A stretch of DNA of 64,000 nucleotides from Ga0077527 sp964533495 (GCA_964533495.1 CAZHJU010000002.1:62001-126000), one strand, 5' to 3'. Positions 7,925 to 16,260 are shown, counted from the stretch's first letter. The notes: generated by a model from the sequence alone, not told the origin. Made by a program: numbers and translations.

Positions 7925-9010
7925 TTGAAATCCCGCAATCCCCTCGGTATCGCCGTCATCGGCGCCGGCCGCATCGGCACGCTGCGCGCGCGTCTCGCGG
8001 CCAAGCACCCCTCCGTCGGTTTCCTGGCCATCGCCGACCGCGATCCGGAGAAGGCGGCGGCGCTGGCAAAAACCACCGGCGCCGACCTGCATTCGGCGAA
8101 CAATTTCGAAATCATCGAGTGCCCCGAAGTCACCGCGGTGTTCGTGTCCACGCCCGAGGGCGAGCACGCGGCGCCGGTGAAGCGCGCGCTGGAGCTGGGC
8201 AAGCCGGTGCTGGTGGAAAAACCCATCGCGCTGGCGCTGAACGACGCCGAGGACATCCTCGCGGTGCTGAAGGCCACCGGCGGCGACCTGCGCATCGGCT
8301 ACAGCCGCCGCTACAAGGAATGCTACCTGCGCGCCAAGGAGCAGATGATCCAGGGCCGGCTCGGCCGCGTCACCGGCGGACTCGCCCGCGTCTACAACTC
8401 GCGCGCCCAGGCCTTCGCGATCCTGAAGCGCGATCCGCACGCGACGCCGGTGCTGGACGTGCTGACCTACTATGTCGACCTGATGTGCTGGTTCCTCGAG
8501 GGCAATCCGCCGGTGGAAATCGTCGCCCGCGGCCAGAAGGGCATCTTCCGTGACGCCGGTTACGGCGCCGACGACGTGACCTGGGCCATCGTCACCTTCG
8601 CCGACGGCGCGGTGGTCAACTTCGGGGTCAGCTACGCGCTGCCCGCGCGTTACCCGACGCTGGGCCAGTCGGACCGCCTCGAACTGCTGGGCACCGAGGG
8701 CACGATGATCGTCGACGACGATCACATGGACCACATCCTCTATTCCGACAAGGGCATCCCGCATGCCTACGTGCCGGATCACGCGGTGAACATGGCTTTC
8801 CTCGGCAGCAATACCGCCGGCGACTGGGCCGTCGGCGATTTCTGGGGGCCGCTGGGCAACGAAACCCGCGCCTGGCTCGACCACCTGGTCACCGGCCAGC
8901 CGACGGTGCACACCACGCCGGAACAGGCGATGATCAACCTGCAGACCACGATCGCCATCGAACGCTCGGCGCGCGACGGCAAGCCGGTGCGGCTGCCGCT
9001 GGAGACCTGA
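7925..9010 (+). CDS. Gfo/Idh/MocA-family dehydrogenase (inositol dehydrogenase-like)
   Basis: 361 aa. Rossmann start GIAVIGAGRIGTLRARL (about residues 8-24), with VLVEKPIALAL near 96-106 giving the EKP lysine, and then a C-terminal substrate domain. It resembles inositol 2-dehydrogenase/IolG-type enzymes more than the paralogue at 4429. TTG 7925 is chosen as start because a very strong ribosome site (GGAGGAG, 7913-7919) is 5 bases upstream and no ATG fits. It is the second enzyme of this fold in the run, suggesting two successive or alternative hydroxyl oxidations. Confidence 0.9.
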   Translation: MKSRNPLGIAVIGAGRIGTLRARLAAKHPSVGFLAIADRDPEKAAALAKTTGADLHSANNFEIIECPEVTAVFVSTPEGEHAAPVKRALELGKPVLVEKPIALALNDAEDILAVLKATGGDLRIGYSRRYKECYLRAKEQMIQGRLGRVTGGLARVYNSRAQAFAILKRDPHATPVLDVLTYYVDLMCWFLEGNPPVEIVARGQKGIFRDAGYGADDVTWAIVTFADGAVVNFGVSYALPARYPTLGQSDRLELLGTEGTMIVDDDHMDHILYSDKGIPHAYVPDHAVNMAFLGSNTAGDWAVGDFWGPLGNETRAWLDHLVTGQPTVHTTPEQAMINLQTTIAIERSARDGKPVRLPLET

Positions 9011-9063
9011 CGCGACAACGGATCAACGGATACAACAACGCGCAACAAAACCGGAGGAGAACC

Positions 9064-10029
9064 ATGTTTCGCACGACACTCATCGCCTGCGGGCTCGCCA
9101 TCGCCACGATCGCGCAGGCCCAGGATTACCCCAGCCGCCCCGTGCGGATGATCTCGCCCAACCCGCCCAGCGGCGCCAACGACACCATCGGCCGCATCAT
9201 CGCCATCAAGCTGGGCGAGGTGCTGGGCCAGTCGATGGTCATCGACAACCGCGGCGGCGCCGGCGGCACCCTGGGCGCGGAAATCGCCGCCCAGGCCAAT
9301 GCCGACGGCTACACGCTGCTCGCCGGATCGGTGTCGACGCATTCCTTCTCGCCGGCGCTGCGCGCAAAGCTCAACTACGATCCGGTCGGGGATTTCGCGC
9401 CAATCTCGCTGTTCGCGATCTCGCAGAACCTGCTGGTCGTCAATCCCTCGCTGAAAGCCTCGTCGGTGAAGGAACTGGTCGCGCTGGCGAAATCGAAGCC
9501 GAAGGCGCTGAACTACGCCTCCGGCGGCACCGGCTCGACCAGCCATTACGCCATCGCGCTGTTCGTGCACCGCGCCGGCATCGACAGGGACACCATACAC
9601 ATCCCGTACAAGGGCGGCGCGCCGTCGGTGGCGGCGACGATGTCCGGCGAAACCCAGTTCTATTTCGGCCCGATGGCCAGCATGACCTCGCAGGTGCAGG
9701 CCGGGAAGTTGCGCGCGCTGGCGGTCGGCGGCATCAAGCGCTCCCCCACGCTGCCCGACGTGCCCACCGTCGCCGAAGCCGGCATCCCGACCTACCAGTC
9801 CTTCGGCTGGTTCGGCATGCTCGCGCCGGCGAAAACGCCGGAACCCGTCATCCGCAAGCTCAACCAGGCGGTCGCCACCGCGGTCAACTCGGCGGACGTC
9901 AGCCAGCGCTTCCTGCAGCTGGGTGTGGATCCGGTGCACAACACGCCGGCGGAGTTCCGCGCCTTCATCGCCGACCAGCTGGTCCGCTACCGGACCGCAG
10001 TGAAGGAACTCGGCCTGAAGGCCGACTGA
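9064..10029 (+). CDS. Bug/TctC-family periplasmic solute-binding protein
   Basis: 321 aa with a cleavable signal peptide (hydrophobic residues about 5-18, cleavage after AQA). The mature start DYPSRPVRMISPNPPSGANDTIGR is the typical Bug opening, and GGAGGTLGAEIAAQ and the IPYKGGAPS loop form the carboxylate pocket. Bug proteins bind mono- and dicarboxylates or amides for tripartite tricarboxylate transport, but no TctA/TctB permease is in the window, so this is an orphan receptor. GGAGGAG precedes the ATG. It closes the catabolic run and probably captures its substrate or a related acid. Confidence 0.92.
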   Translation: MFRTTLIACGLAIATIAQAQDYPSRPVRMISPNPPSGANDTIGRIIAIKLGEVLGQSMVIDNRGGAGGTLGAEIAAQANADGYTLLAGSVSTHSFSPALRAKLNYDPVGDFAPISLFAISQNLLVVNPSLKASSVKELVALAKSKPKALNYASGGTGSTSHYAIALFVHRAGIDRDTIHIPYKGGAPSVAATMSGETQFYFGPMASMTSQVQAGKLRALAVGGIKRSPTLPDVPTVAEAGIPTYQSFGWFGMLAPAKTPEPVIRKLNQAVATAVNSADVSQRFLQLGVDPVHNTPAEFRAFIADQLVRYRTAVKELGLKAD

Positions 10030-10033
10030 TCCG

Positions 10034-10071
10034 GAAAAAACACGGGGCCGCCACTGCGGGCGACCCCGTGT
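10034..10071 (-). terminator. Intrinsic terminator for the CreD-like gene
   Basis: ACACGGGG (10040-10047) pairs with CCCCGTGT (10064-10071). The A-run at 10035-10040 becomes a T-run on the minus strand, so the hairpin ends transcription coming from the 10084-11361 gene. On the plus strand it has no T-run and would be weak. Confidence 0.75.
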
Positions 10072-10083
10072 CACCACCACCGA

Positions 10084-11361
10084 TCACCCCCTTTCCAGAG
10101 CACTGCTTCCCGTCTGCGGCGGTTTTGCCGCCGCGCCACCGTCAAACACCGCCCGCCAGTCCACCCGCGCCGTCAACTGCATCAGCACGAACAGCGTCAG
10201 CACCGCGCCCAGCGTTACCGCGAGCCCGGTCAGCCCCTTGAAGAAAAACGCATACGAAAACAGCACCAGGTAGAGCAGCTGCGCCGCGCCCGCGGCAAGA
10301 AACGCATAAGAACCGCCGATCGCCGCACGCAGGTAGGACAGGGTCAGGAACAGCGAGACGGCCGCGGCGGTGCCGAAGGCGAGATGGATGCTGACCTGGT
10401 CCGCGAGATAGGCAAACAGCAGGTGGAAGGAAAAAAACGCGGCGGCGAGAAAGAAAAAGTGCATCGAATGGAAATCGATGCCGCGGACGACGCCCAGCGC
10501 CAGCAGCACGACGATGAAAAAGAACAGCGACACCGGCGCGAACGACGCGATCTCCGCCGCCAGCGGTCCCGGCTGCAGTTTCTCCGGCATCGCCAGCGCG
10601 ATGTCGACGCCGGCAACCAGGCGGCGGAACTCCCAGACCAGGTGCCAGCCGCCGTCGACGGCCTGCCTGCGCGTGGGCGACATGCCGTCCTCCGGAAAAT
10701 CGATGTCGCGGAAATTCGTCGTGATCGCCAGCCGGAAATTGCGCACCTCCGACACGCCGCTGCCCAGCGCATAGGTCCAGCGCCCCAGTCCCTGGCTGCG
10801 GTAACCCGCGCGCAGGACGACCTGCTCCTCCGGCGCGAGTTCGACGCTGCCGGCGATGCGCCCGTCCTTCGCCGTCGGAGGACGCAGCCAGGGCTTGCCG
10901 TCGACCTCGAAACGCAGGTCGTCGAACACCGCGCGCTGCGCCGGAAACGGCAGTGCGATTTCGACGACCCGGCGCTCGCGGTGCGGGTTGCTCAGGGTGT
11001 AGGCGGCATCGAAACGCACGCCGTAGGTGGAGTACCAGAGCAGGCCCTTCTGCCGATGCTCGAGCGCCAGCGCGGCGCGCACGTCGCTGGCATCCAGCGC
11101 CAGCGGCTCGGCGACGCGCTTGCTGACCGTGTTGCGGGTCTTCACGCCGTTGACCTCGGTTTCGACCTGCGCCGTCTCGTGCCGGACTGCCGCCGCTGCC
11201 GGTGGCGCCTGCACCTGCGGCGCGCCCCACAGCTGCTCGACGCGGCTACGCAGCCCCTGGTCGGCCTGATGGGTGCGGCTGCCGGTGACGCCGGCGAGGA
11301 TCCACCAGGCCACGGCCGTGCAGGCATAGATGAAGGCGATGGCGAGTAGGCGGCGGATCAT
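10084..11361 (-). CDS. CreD-like inner-membrane protein
   Basis: 425 aa. One N-terminal membrane segment (about residues 5-24) is followed by a large, probably periplasmic beta-rich domain (about 25-275; TYGVRFDAAYTLSN, WTYALGSGVSEVRNFRL) and then a block of about six helices. It closes with LTLFVLMQLTARVDW, matching the C-terminal signature of CreD (TLTRRLDW in E. coli). CreD is an envelope protein induced by the CreBC two-component system; its biochemical role is unsettled. Similarity outside the C-terminal helices is loose, so this is a distant member. It has its own terminator. A REP copy lies upstream. Confidence 0.65.
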   Translation of the reverse strand: MIRRLLAIAFIYACTAVAWWILAGVTGSRTHQADQGLRSRVEQLWGAPQVQAPPAAAAVRHETAQVETEVNGVKTRNTVSKRVAEPLALDASDVRAALALEHRQKGLLWYSTYGVRFDAAYTLSNPHRERRVVEIALPFPAQRAVFDDLRFEVDGKPWLRPPTAKDGRIAGSVELAPEEQVVLRAGYRSQGLGRWTYALGSGVSEVRNFRLAITTNFRDIDFPEDGMSPTRRQAVDGGWHLVWEFRRLVAGVDIALAMPEKLQPGPLAAEIASFAPVSLFFFIVVLLALGVVRGIDFHSMHFFFLAAAFFSFHLLFAYLADQVSIHLAFGTAAAVSLFLTLSYLRAAIGGSYAFLAAGAAQLLYLVLFSYAFFFKGLTGLAVTLGAVLTLFVLMQLTARVDWRAVFDGGAAAKPPQTGSSALERG

Positions 11362-11393
11362 GCGTTCACTTCCCTTTATTCACTGTTGCTGCC

Positions 11394-11475
11394 GTCATTC
11401 CGGCGTACGCCGGAATCCAGCGGGGCATGGCAGCACCGCCTGGATTCCGGCTCGGCTTCGCTTGGCCGGAATGAC
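11394..11475. repeat. REP-like composite inverted repeat, copy R2
   Basis: About 82 bp from GTCATTCCGGCGTACGCCGG to GGCCGGAATGAC with internal CCAG/CCTGG arms, the same layout as copy R1. The stretch from here to 11647 holds no supported gene. Confidence 0.85.
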
Positions 11476-11647
11476 AAGCCCGCGGCATTTGGCGCGCGGA
11501 AAATCCGAAAGAGCCCGTTTGCCAAGGCGCTGTGGGCCAGAAACTGGGGACCGGCAGGGCCTGCGCCCTGCCACGTCGTGATTCCGGGAAGGCAATCCAC
11601 CGGGTTTCCACGCCAGCCCCAATCACCGGCCCGCAGCGCCCTGCGCG

Positions 11648-11809
11648 TCAGGCCCCTGCTGTCGCCAGCAGCAGCACCACGGCCACGCAGGCCATGCCGA
11701 TCAGCATGCCCGTCGCCGCGGCGCGCGCCAGCCAGATGCAGAAATCCCGGGCGATCTGCCGGGTCGTGGGAACGGTCCGGGTGATGGTCGCGTTCGGCGA
11801 TGCGTTCAT
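11648..11809 (-). CDS. Small single-span membrane protein (53 aa)
   Basis: Short ORF with a good ribosome site (AGGAGA, 8 bases before ATG 11809). A basic N-terminal part (TRTVPTTRQIARDFCIWLARAA cut at its middle by no charge change) is followed by one hydrophobic helix, about residues 32-51 (ATGMLIGMACVAVVLLLATA). No family recognised. It is divergent from the two-component genes starting at 11966, so it may be a small partner or target of that system, but this is only position-based. Codon use looks normal for the window. Confidence 0.5.
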   Translation of the reverse strand: MNASPNATITRTVPTTRQIARDFCIWLARAAATGMLIGMACVAVVLLLATAGA

Positions 11810-11965
11810 GCCTGTTCTCCTGTGAAATGCGCCCCGATCGGGCAATGTCATTTCAGCAGGCCGTGATGGCGGCGCCATGCCGGAACATGGCAAAGCGGCG
11901 AAGAATTGTGTCAAACCGGTGGCAGCCGCCGTCGCGGCGGCGGTGCTGCGGTATAGTCGGCGCCC

Positions 11966-12661
11966 ATGCCCCGGCGCATCGCCATCATCGAGGACGATCC
12001 CGCCATCGGCGCCAATTACGCCGATGCGCTGTCCGCGCACGGCTACGCGGTGCAGCTCCATGCCGACCGCGCATCGGCGCTGGCCGGCCTGCAGGACAGG
12101 CTGCCGGACCTGGTGCTGCTCGACATCGGCCTCGGCGGCGAGCCCGACGCCGGCTTCGCGCTGTGCCGCGAGCTGCGCGGCCGCTCGGCGACGCTGCCGA
12201 TCATTTTCCTGACCGCGCGCGACAACGAGTTCGACATGGTCGCCGGCCTGCGGCTGGGCGCCGACGACTACGTCACCAAGAGCGTGAGCCTGCCCCACCT
12301 GCTGGCGCGCGTGGACGCGCTGTTCCGCCGCGCCGCGCTGAGCGGCGTGACGAAGAACGATGAGGACACGCTCAACCGCGGCGCGCTGGCCATCGACCTC
12401 AAGCGCTTCACGGTGCGCTGGAACGGCCGCCCCGTCGATCTCACGCTGACCGAGTTCTGGCTGGTGCACGCGCTGGCGCGCCACCCGGGCCACGTCAAGA
12501 ACCGCGAACAGCTGATGGCCGAGGCGCACATCGTCGTCGACGACAGCACGATCACCTCGCACATCCGGCGCATGCGCCGCAAGTTCGCCGCCACAGACCC
12601 CGGATTCGACTGCATCGACACCGTGTACGGGCTGGGTTACCGGTGGCGGAGCCCGGACTGA
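11966..12661 (+). CDS. pdsR: OmpR-type response regulator of the dedicated-sortase-system type
   Basis: 231 aa. Receiver domain residues about 3-118 with acidic pocket EDD (9-11), phosphoacceptor Asp in LVLLDIGLG, and the conserved Thr and Lys in FLTARD and DYVTKSVSLPHL. A winged-helix DNA-binding domain (about 135-228) ends in DTVYGLGYRW. The phrases LPIIFLTARD, LTLTEFWLVHALARHPGHVK and VVDDSTITSHIRR match, from memory, the family named proteobacterial dedicated sortase system response regulator. No sortase or LPXTG-type substrate is in this window, so the regulon must be elsewhere or different. It is followed by its kinase, with an 8-base gap to the chosen start. Confidence 0.85.
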   Translation: MPRRIAIIEDDPAIGANYADALSAHGYAVQLHADRASALAGLQDRLPDLVLLDIGLGGEPDAGFALCRELRGRSATLPIIFLTARDNEFDMVAGLRLGADDYVTKSVSLPHLLARVDALFRRAALSGVTKNDEDTLNRGALAIDLKRFTVRWNGRPVDLTLTEFWLVHALARHPGHVKNREQLMAEAHIVVDDSTITSHIRRMRRKFAATDPGFDCIDTVYGLGYRWRSPD

Positions 12662-12669
12662 GGCCTGCG

Positions 12670-14226
12670 ATGCTGCCCGCGCCCGGACTGCGCGGCCGCA
12701 TCGTGCTGGTGGCGCTGGTGCTGCTGGTCATTCCCTGGGCCGGTTATTCCTACGTCAGCGCCACCGAGCAGCTGCTGCGCGAACAGCAGGAGCGGCAGCT
12801 CGCGGCCGCGGCCCGCGCCATCGCCGCGGCGCTGCACGACCGGCCGCGGCTGGCGACGCTGCAGGAGGACTCGGCCGACGGCGAGGCGGCGCGCGCCGAA
12901 GTGCGCGCGCTGGTCACCGGCATCGCCCGCACCGGGCTGCGCATCTGGGTGGTCGACAACCGCCTGAAGCTGATCGCGGTGGCCGGCGACATCGCCGTCG
13001 ACGCCGCGCCTCCCGGCCCGGAAACCACCTTCGGCATCGTCGAGCGCGCGGTGCGCGCGGCGCTGCGCCCCTTGCTCGCCCGCTGGCTGGACGCGCCGGC
13101 GCTGCCGGCCGAGGAATTCATTCCGGACGACGTCATTTTCGGGGGACGCGAAGTCGAGCGCGCGCTCGACGGCGCATCGGCCATCAAACGCCGGCCGGGA
13201 CCCGGCGGCAGCGCGCCCGTCGTCAGCGTGACCCAGCCGGTGTGGATCGGCGAAACGGTGGCCGGCGTCGCCATCGTCGAGGAAAGCACCGCCGCCACGG
13301 TGTCCTTCCGCCACCGCGCGATCGAGCGGCTGATCGCCGTCACCCTGATCGCCTTCGGCGCCGCGGCGCTGGTGCTGCTGCTGTTCGCGTCGCGGCTGTC
13401 GGTGCGGCTGCGCCGCCTGCGCGACGAGGCCGAGCAGGCCATCGATTCGCGCGGGAACGTGCGCGCGCTGGTGTCCGCCAGCGGCGCGCGCGACGAAATC
13501 GGCGACCTGTCGCGCAGCTTCTCGCTGGCGCTGACCCGGCTCGCCGACACCAATGCCTATCTCGAGAACCTCGCGCGGCGGCTGGCGCACGAACTGCGCA
13601 CGCCGATCGCGGTGCTGCGCTCCTCGCTGGACAACCTGAGGCTGAAAGGATTGCCAGCGGACAGCGCCGTCTACGTCGACCGCGCCGAGGACGGGCTGCG
13701 CCGGCTCGACACCGTGCTGACGCGGATGGCCGAGGCGACCCGGCTGGAGCAGACCGTGCGCGACAGCGAGCGCGAACGCTACGACGCCGCGGGGGTGCTG
13801 GCGGGCTGCGTGGCCGGTTATGCCGCCGCGTATCCGGATGTCCGCTTCGAACTGCAACGGCCGGCAGGACCGGTGATGCTCAACGGCGCACCGCAGCTGT
13901 TCGCGCAGATGCTCGACAAGCTCGCCGCCAATGCCGCGGATTTCGCGGAGCCGGGAACCCCGGTGCGGATGGCGCTGGCGATGCGCGGCACCACCGCGGT
14001 GCTCACCGTGGCCAACCGCGGGCCGCGGCTGCCGGCGGGCCTGCAACTGTTCGAATCCATGCAGTCGGCGCGCGAAGCGCGGGCCCTGGACATCCACCTC
14101 GGGCTGGGCCTCTACATCGTGCGGCTGGTGGCCGAATTCCACCGCGGACGCGCCGCCGCCGCCGACCTGCCCGACGGCGGCGGCGTGCAATTCACGGTCG
14201 AGCTGCCGACGCTGGTGGTCGACTGA
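12670..14226 (+). CDS. Membrane sensor histidine kinase, partner of the preceding regulator
   Basis: About 518 aa. N-terminal membrane helix (RGRIVLVALVLLVIPWAGY), a periplasmic region of about 190 residues, a second helix (about 224-248), HAMP-like segment, and a dimerisation helix with the phosphoacceptor His in RLAHELRTPIAVLRSSL (H-box). An HATPase domain follows with a weak N-box (LAANAADFAEPGT) and glycine segment LGLGLYIV. Relatives in dedicated sortase systems are longer, so a sensor subdomain may be absent. ATG 12670 is preferred; an in-frame GTG at 12643 overlaps the regulator gene. The signal is unknown. Confidence 0.9.
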   Translation: MLPAPGLRGRIVLVALVLLVIPWAGYSYVSATEQLLREQQERQLAAAARAIAAALHDRPRLATLQEDSADGEAARAEVRALVTGIARTGLRIWVVDNRLKLIAVAGDIAVDAAPPGPETTFGIVERAVRAALRPLLARWLDAPALPAEEFIPDDVIFGGREVERALDGASAIKRRPGPGGSAPVVSVTQPVWIGETVAGVAIVEESTAATVSFRHRAIERLIAVTLIAFGAAALVLLLFASRLSVRLRRLRDEAEQAIDSRGNVRALVSASGARDEIGDLSRSFSLALTRLADTNAYLENLARRLAHELRTPIAVLRSSLDNLRLKGLPADSAVYVDRAEDGLRRLDTVLTRMAEATRLEQTVRDSERERYDAAGVLAGCVAGYAAAYPDVRFELQRPAGPVMLNGAPQLFAQMLDKLAANAADFAEPGTPVRMALAMRGTTAVLTVANRGPRLPAGLQLFESMQSAREARALDIHLGLGLYIVRLVAEFHRGRAAAADLPDGGGVQFTVELPTLVVD

Positions 14227-14232
14227 GCGTTC

Positions 14233-14571
14233 TCAGCCCGGCGGCCAGCGCAGCGGCCGGCCGGCGAGGATGTGCAGATGCAGGTGGAACACCGTCTGCC
14301 CGGCATCGGCGCCGTTGTTGACAACCAGCCGGAAAGCATCCCCCACGCCGAGCTGCCGCGCCACCTTGCCGGCGGCCAGCATCAGGTAGCCCAGCAGGGC
14401 CGCGTCGCCATCCACGGCATCCGCCAGCCTGGGAATTTCCTGCTTCGGAATCAGCAGCACATGGGTCGGCGCCTGGGGATTGATGTCGCGGAATGCCAGG
14501 CAACGCTCATCCTCGTAAACGATGTCGGCCGGGATTTCGCGGGCAATGATCTTGCTGAAGAGAGTGGTCAT
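14233..14571 (-). CDS. hinT: HIT-family purine nucleoside phosphoramidase
   Basis: 112 aa, full length for the HinT branch of histidine-triad proteins, which hydrolyse AMP-linked amines and acyl adenylates as dimers. The triad HLHLHIL is intact near residues 98-104, preceded by NNGADAGQTVFH. The opening TTLFSKIIAREIPADIVYED is the family start but lacks the Cys pair seen in many members. ATG 14571 is preferred to an upstream in-frame ATG at 14601, because the extra residues are not family-like. Convergent with the kinase gene (6-base gap). Confidence 0.92.
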   Translation of the reverse strand: MTTLFSKIIAREIPADIVYEDERCLAFRDINPQAPTHVLLIPKQEIPRLADAVDGDAALLGYLMLAAGKVARQLGVGDAFRLVVNNGADAGQTVFHLHLHILAGRPLRWPPG

Positions 14572-14578
14572 GGTCTTG

Positions 14579-14605
14579 TCAAATAACTCGTTTAAAAACA
14601 AAAGG
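14579..14605 (-). repeat. AT-rich element, weak copy upstream of hinT
   Basis: The minus strand reads TTTTGTTTTTAAACGAGTTA, sharing TTTGTTTTTAAAC with copy 1. The plus strand reads AAACAAAAGGTTA, one mismatch from the IHF consensus. It forms a divergent pair with the copy at 14646. Confidence 0.4.
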
Positions 14606-14645
14606 TTAATTCAGGCGATATCTCGATCCATCTGCTACGGGAATT

Positions 14646-14681
14646 ACATAAGTATTTGATTATAAACATTTTTTATAAAAA
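14646..14681 (+). repeat. AT-rich dispersed element, copy 2 (IHF consensus core)
   Basis: ATAAGTATTTGATTATAAAC followed by ATTTTTTATAAAAA. The complementary strand contains AATCAAATACTTA, an exact match to WATCAANNNNTTR with an A/T tract beside it. It lies in the hinT-phasin divergent gap, about 80 bases before the phasin -35 box. Confidence 0.65.
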
Positions 14682-14759
14682 CAGGCTTTATCCATGCAAA
14701 GCCGGCAATCCAATCCAAACATGAATTGATGCAACGCAATAAATATTTCGGCCCAAGTC

Positions 14760-14787
14760 TTGACATGCCCTTTACTGCCCTTATAAT
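14760..14787 (+). promoter_or_regulatory. Consensus sigma-70 promoter of the phasin gene
   Basis: TTGACA (14760-14765), a 16-bp spacer and TATAAT (14782-14787): both hexamers are perfect. Transcription should start near 14794, giving a leader of about 84 bases. Such a strong promoter fits an abundant granule-coating protein. Confidence 0.9.
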
Positions 14788-14798
14788 TTGAATTGTGC

Positions 14799-14817
14799 GG
14801 TGCAATATAACTGCACC
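14799..14817. promoter_or_regulatory. Inverted repeat at the phasin transcription start, possible PhaR operator
   Basis: GGTGCA-ATATAAC-TGCACC begins about 5 bases after the predicted start point, where a repressor would block initiation. PhaR represses phasin genes and recognises TGC-rich palindromes in several bacteria. That this is a PhaR site is inference. Confidence 0.5.
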
Positions 14818-14877
14818 GAAAAAATTGATAACCCCTGAAACCATTAATTAACACACTGTTTTAAAAGGAGAATCAAA

Positions 14878-15426
14878 ATGTATCAGACTCCGGAACAACT
14901 TATTGCGATGAACAAAGCCAACCTCGAAGCCGCGATGAAATTCGCCGGCGTAGCGATCGAGGGCGCCGAGCGCATGATCGACCTGCAACTGAAAGCGACC
15001 AAGGCCGCGTTCAGCGACAGCTTCGAAGGCGCGAAAGCCCTGGCTGCCGTCAAGGATTTCCAGCAACTGGCCGCGCTGAAGGACAGCATGGCGCAACCGA
15101 CGCTGGAAAAGGCCACCGCCTACGCCAAGAGCATGTACGACTGCGCGACCGAAACGCAAGCCGGGTTCAGCAAGCTGGTCGAAGCGCAGGTTGCCGAATT
15201 CAACAAGGAAATCGTGTCCGGCCTCGACAAGCTGGTGAAAACCGCTCCGGCGGGTTCGGAAGTCGGCATCGCCGCCATCAAGTCGGGCATCGCCGCGGTC
15301 AATTCGGCCTACGACAACCTGTCGAAAGTCGCCAAGCAGTTCGCCCAGGCCACCCAGTCGAACCTGGAAACCGCCGCCTCCCAGGCGACCGCTTCGGTGA
15401 AAAAGGCCGCCAAGAAAGCCGCGTAA
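14878..15426 (+). CDS. phaP: Phasin (polyhydroxyalkanoate granule-associated protein)
   Basis: 182 aa, the usual size of the betaproteobacterial PhaP family (phasin_2 type). It opens MYQTPEQLIAMNKANLEAAM and continues with amphipathic helices rich in Ala, Lys and Gln (AGVAIEGAERMIDLQLKATKA shortened), ending in a lysine-alanine tail (KKAAKKAA) as in many phasins. Phasins coat PHA granules and control their number and size. AAAAGGAG lies 8 bases before the ATG. It has a perfect -35/-10 promoter, a palindrome at the start point and a strong terminator, so it is monocistronic. It implies that the organism stores PHA. Confidence 0.93.
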   Translation: MYQTPEQLIAMNKANLEAAMKFAGVAIEGAERMIDLQLKATKAAFSDSFEGAKALAAVKDFQQLAALKDSMAQPTLEKATAYAKSMYDCATETQAGFSKLVEAQVAEFNKEIVSGLDKLVKTAPAGSEVGIAAIKSGIAAVNSAYDNLSKVAKQFAQATQSNLETAASQATASVKKAAKKAA

Positions 15427-15451
15427 GCCGCTTTCCACGCAGCAGGCAGCA

Positions 15452-15485
15452 AAAAAAGCCCCCGGATTCTTCCGGGGGCTTTTTT
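15452..15485. terminator. Bidirectional terminator between phasin and the MoaB-like gene
   Basis: GCCCCCGGA (15458-15466) pairs with TCCGGGGGC (15471-15479) around a four-base loop, flanked by A-runs on the left and T-runs on the right. It serves both convergent genes. Confidence 0.9.
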
Positions 15486-15510
15486 CATGCGCCGGCGCCG
15501 TCACCGGCGC

Positions 15511-16260
15511 TCAGGCCGCAACGGGCGTCCAGGGAAAACCGAGGCGGCTCACGCCGGCCTGCAGCATCGCGATCGCCTCGTTCACCTGCACGGCGCCGCC
15601 GCGCACGCCGAGCTCGATGCAACGCTCCGGCGTCACCCGCGGCAGGCTGAACACCTTCAGCGCCGGATAGGCGCGCAGGCATTCGTTCATCAGGTCGATC
15701 AGCTGGCTTTCGCCGGCCTCGCGCACGATGATCGCCGCCTCGGCCGCGCGCTCCGCGGCGATCCCGTCATAACAGTGGTCGAGCACCCAGGCCATCATCG
15801 GCCACGCCATCTCCGGAAAACCCGGCAGGAAGTGGTGGTTGCGGAAACTGAAGCCGGGTATGCGGTTGTACGGATTGGGAATGATCGCCGCGCCCGCCGG
15901 AAACTCCCCCATCATCAGCCGCTGCGGCGTGACGGCCCCCGGATCGCCGGCAAAACGCGCGCGGATCTCGGCCTCGGCCTCCGGATGCAGTTCCAGCGCG
16001 ACGCCGGCGGCGCGCGCCGCGCTCTGCCGGGTGTGGTCGTCGGGCGTGGCGCCGATGCCGCCGAAGCTGAACACGGTGTCGGTGCCGGCGAAAGTGCGCC
16101 CGAGCGTCGCCGCGATCAGTGCCGGATCGTCGCCGAGGTACTGCGCCCAGGACAGTTCGAGGCCGCGCTCGCCGAGCGTGGCGATGACTTTGGGGAGATG
16201 CTTGTCCTGGCGTTTGCCCGACAGGATTTCATCGCCGATGATGATGGCGCCGAATTTCAT
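15511..16260 (-). CDS. Molybdopterin-binding domain protein (MoaB/CinA N-terminal type)
   Basis: 249 aa. Opens MKFGAIIIGDEILSGKRQDK (GDEIL is the MoCF/MoaB-MogA signature) and continues with FSFGGIGATPDDHTRQ, equivalent to the TGGxGPTxDD pocket that binds molybdopterin or nucleotides. The C-terminal part of CinA is absent. Stand-alone proteins of this kind have been linked to molybdopterin handling or nucleotide salvage; the exact reaction is not settled. A link to the molybdenum enzyme NasA 22 kb away is only a suggestion. ATG 16260 is chosen because family similarity begins there although the frame stays open upstream. Confidence 0.85.
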   Translation of the reverse strand: MKFGAIIIGDEILSGKRQDKHLPKVIATLGERGLELSWAQYLGDDPALIAATLGRTFAGTDTVFSFGGIGATPDDHTRQSAARAAGVALELHPEAEAEIRARFAGDPGAVTPQRLMMGEFPAGAAIIPNPYNRIPGFSFRNHHFLPGFPEMAWPMMAWVLDHCYDGIAAERAAEAAIIVREAGESQLIDLMNECLRAYPALKVFSLPRVTPERCIELGVRGGAVQVNEAIAMLQAGVSRLGFPWTPVAA

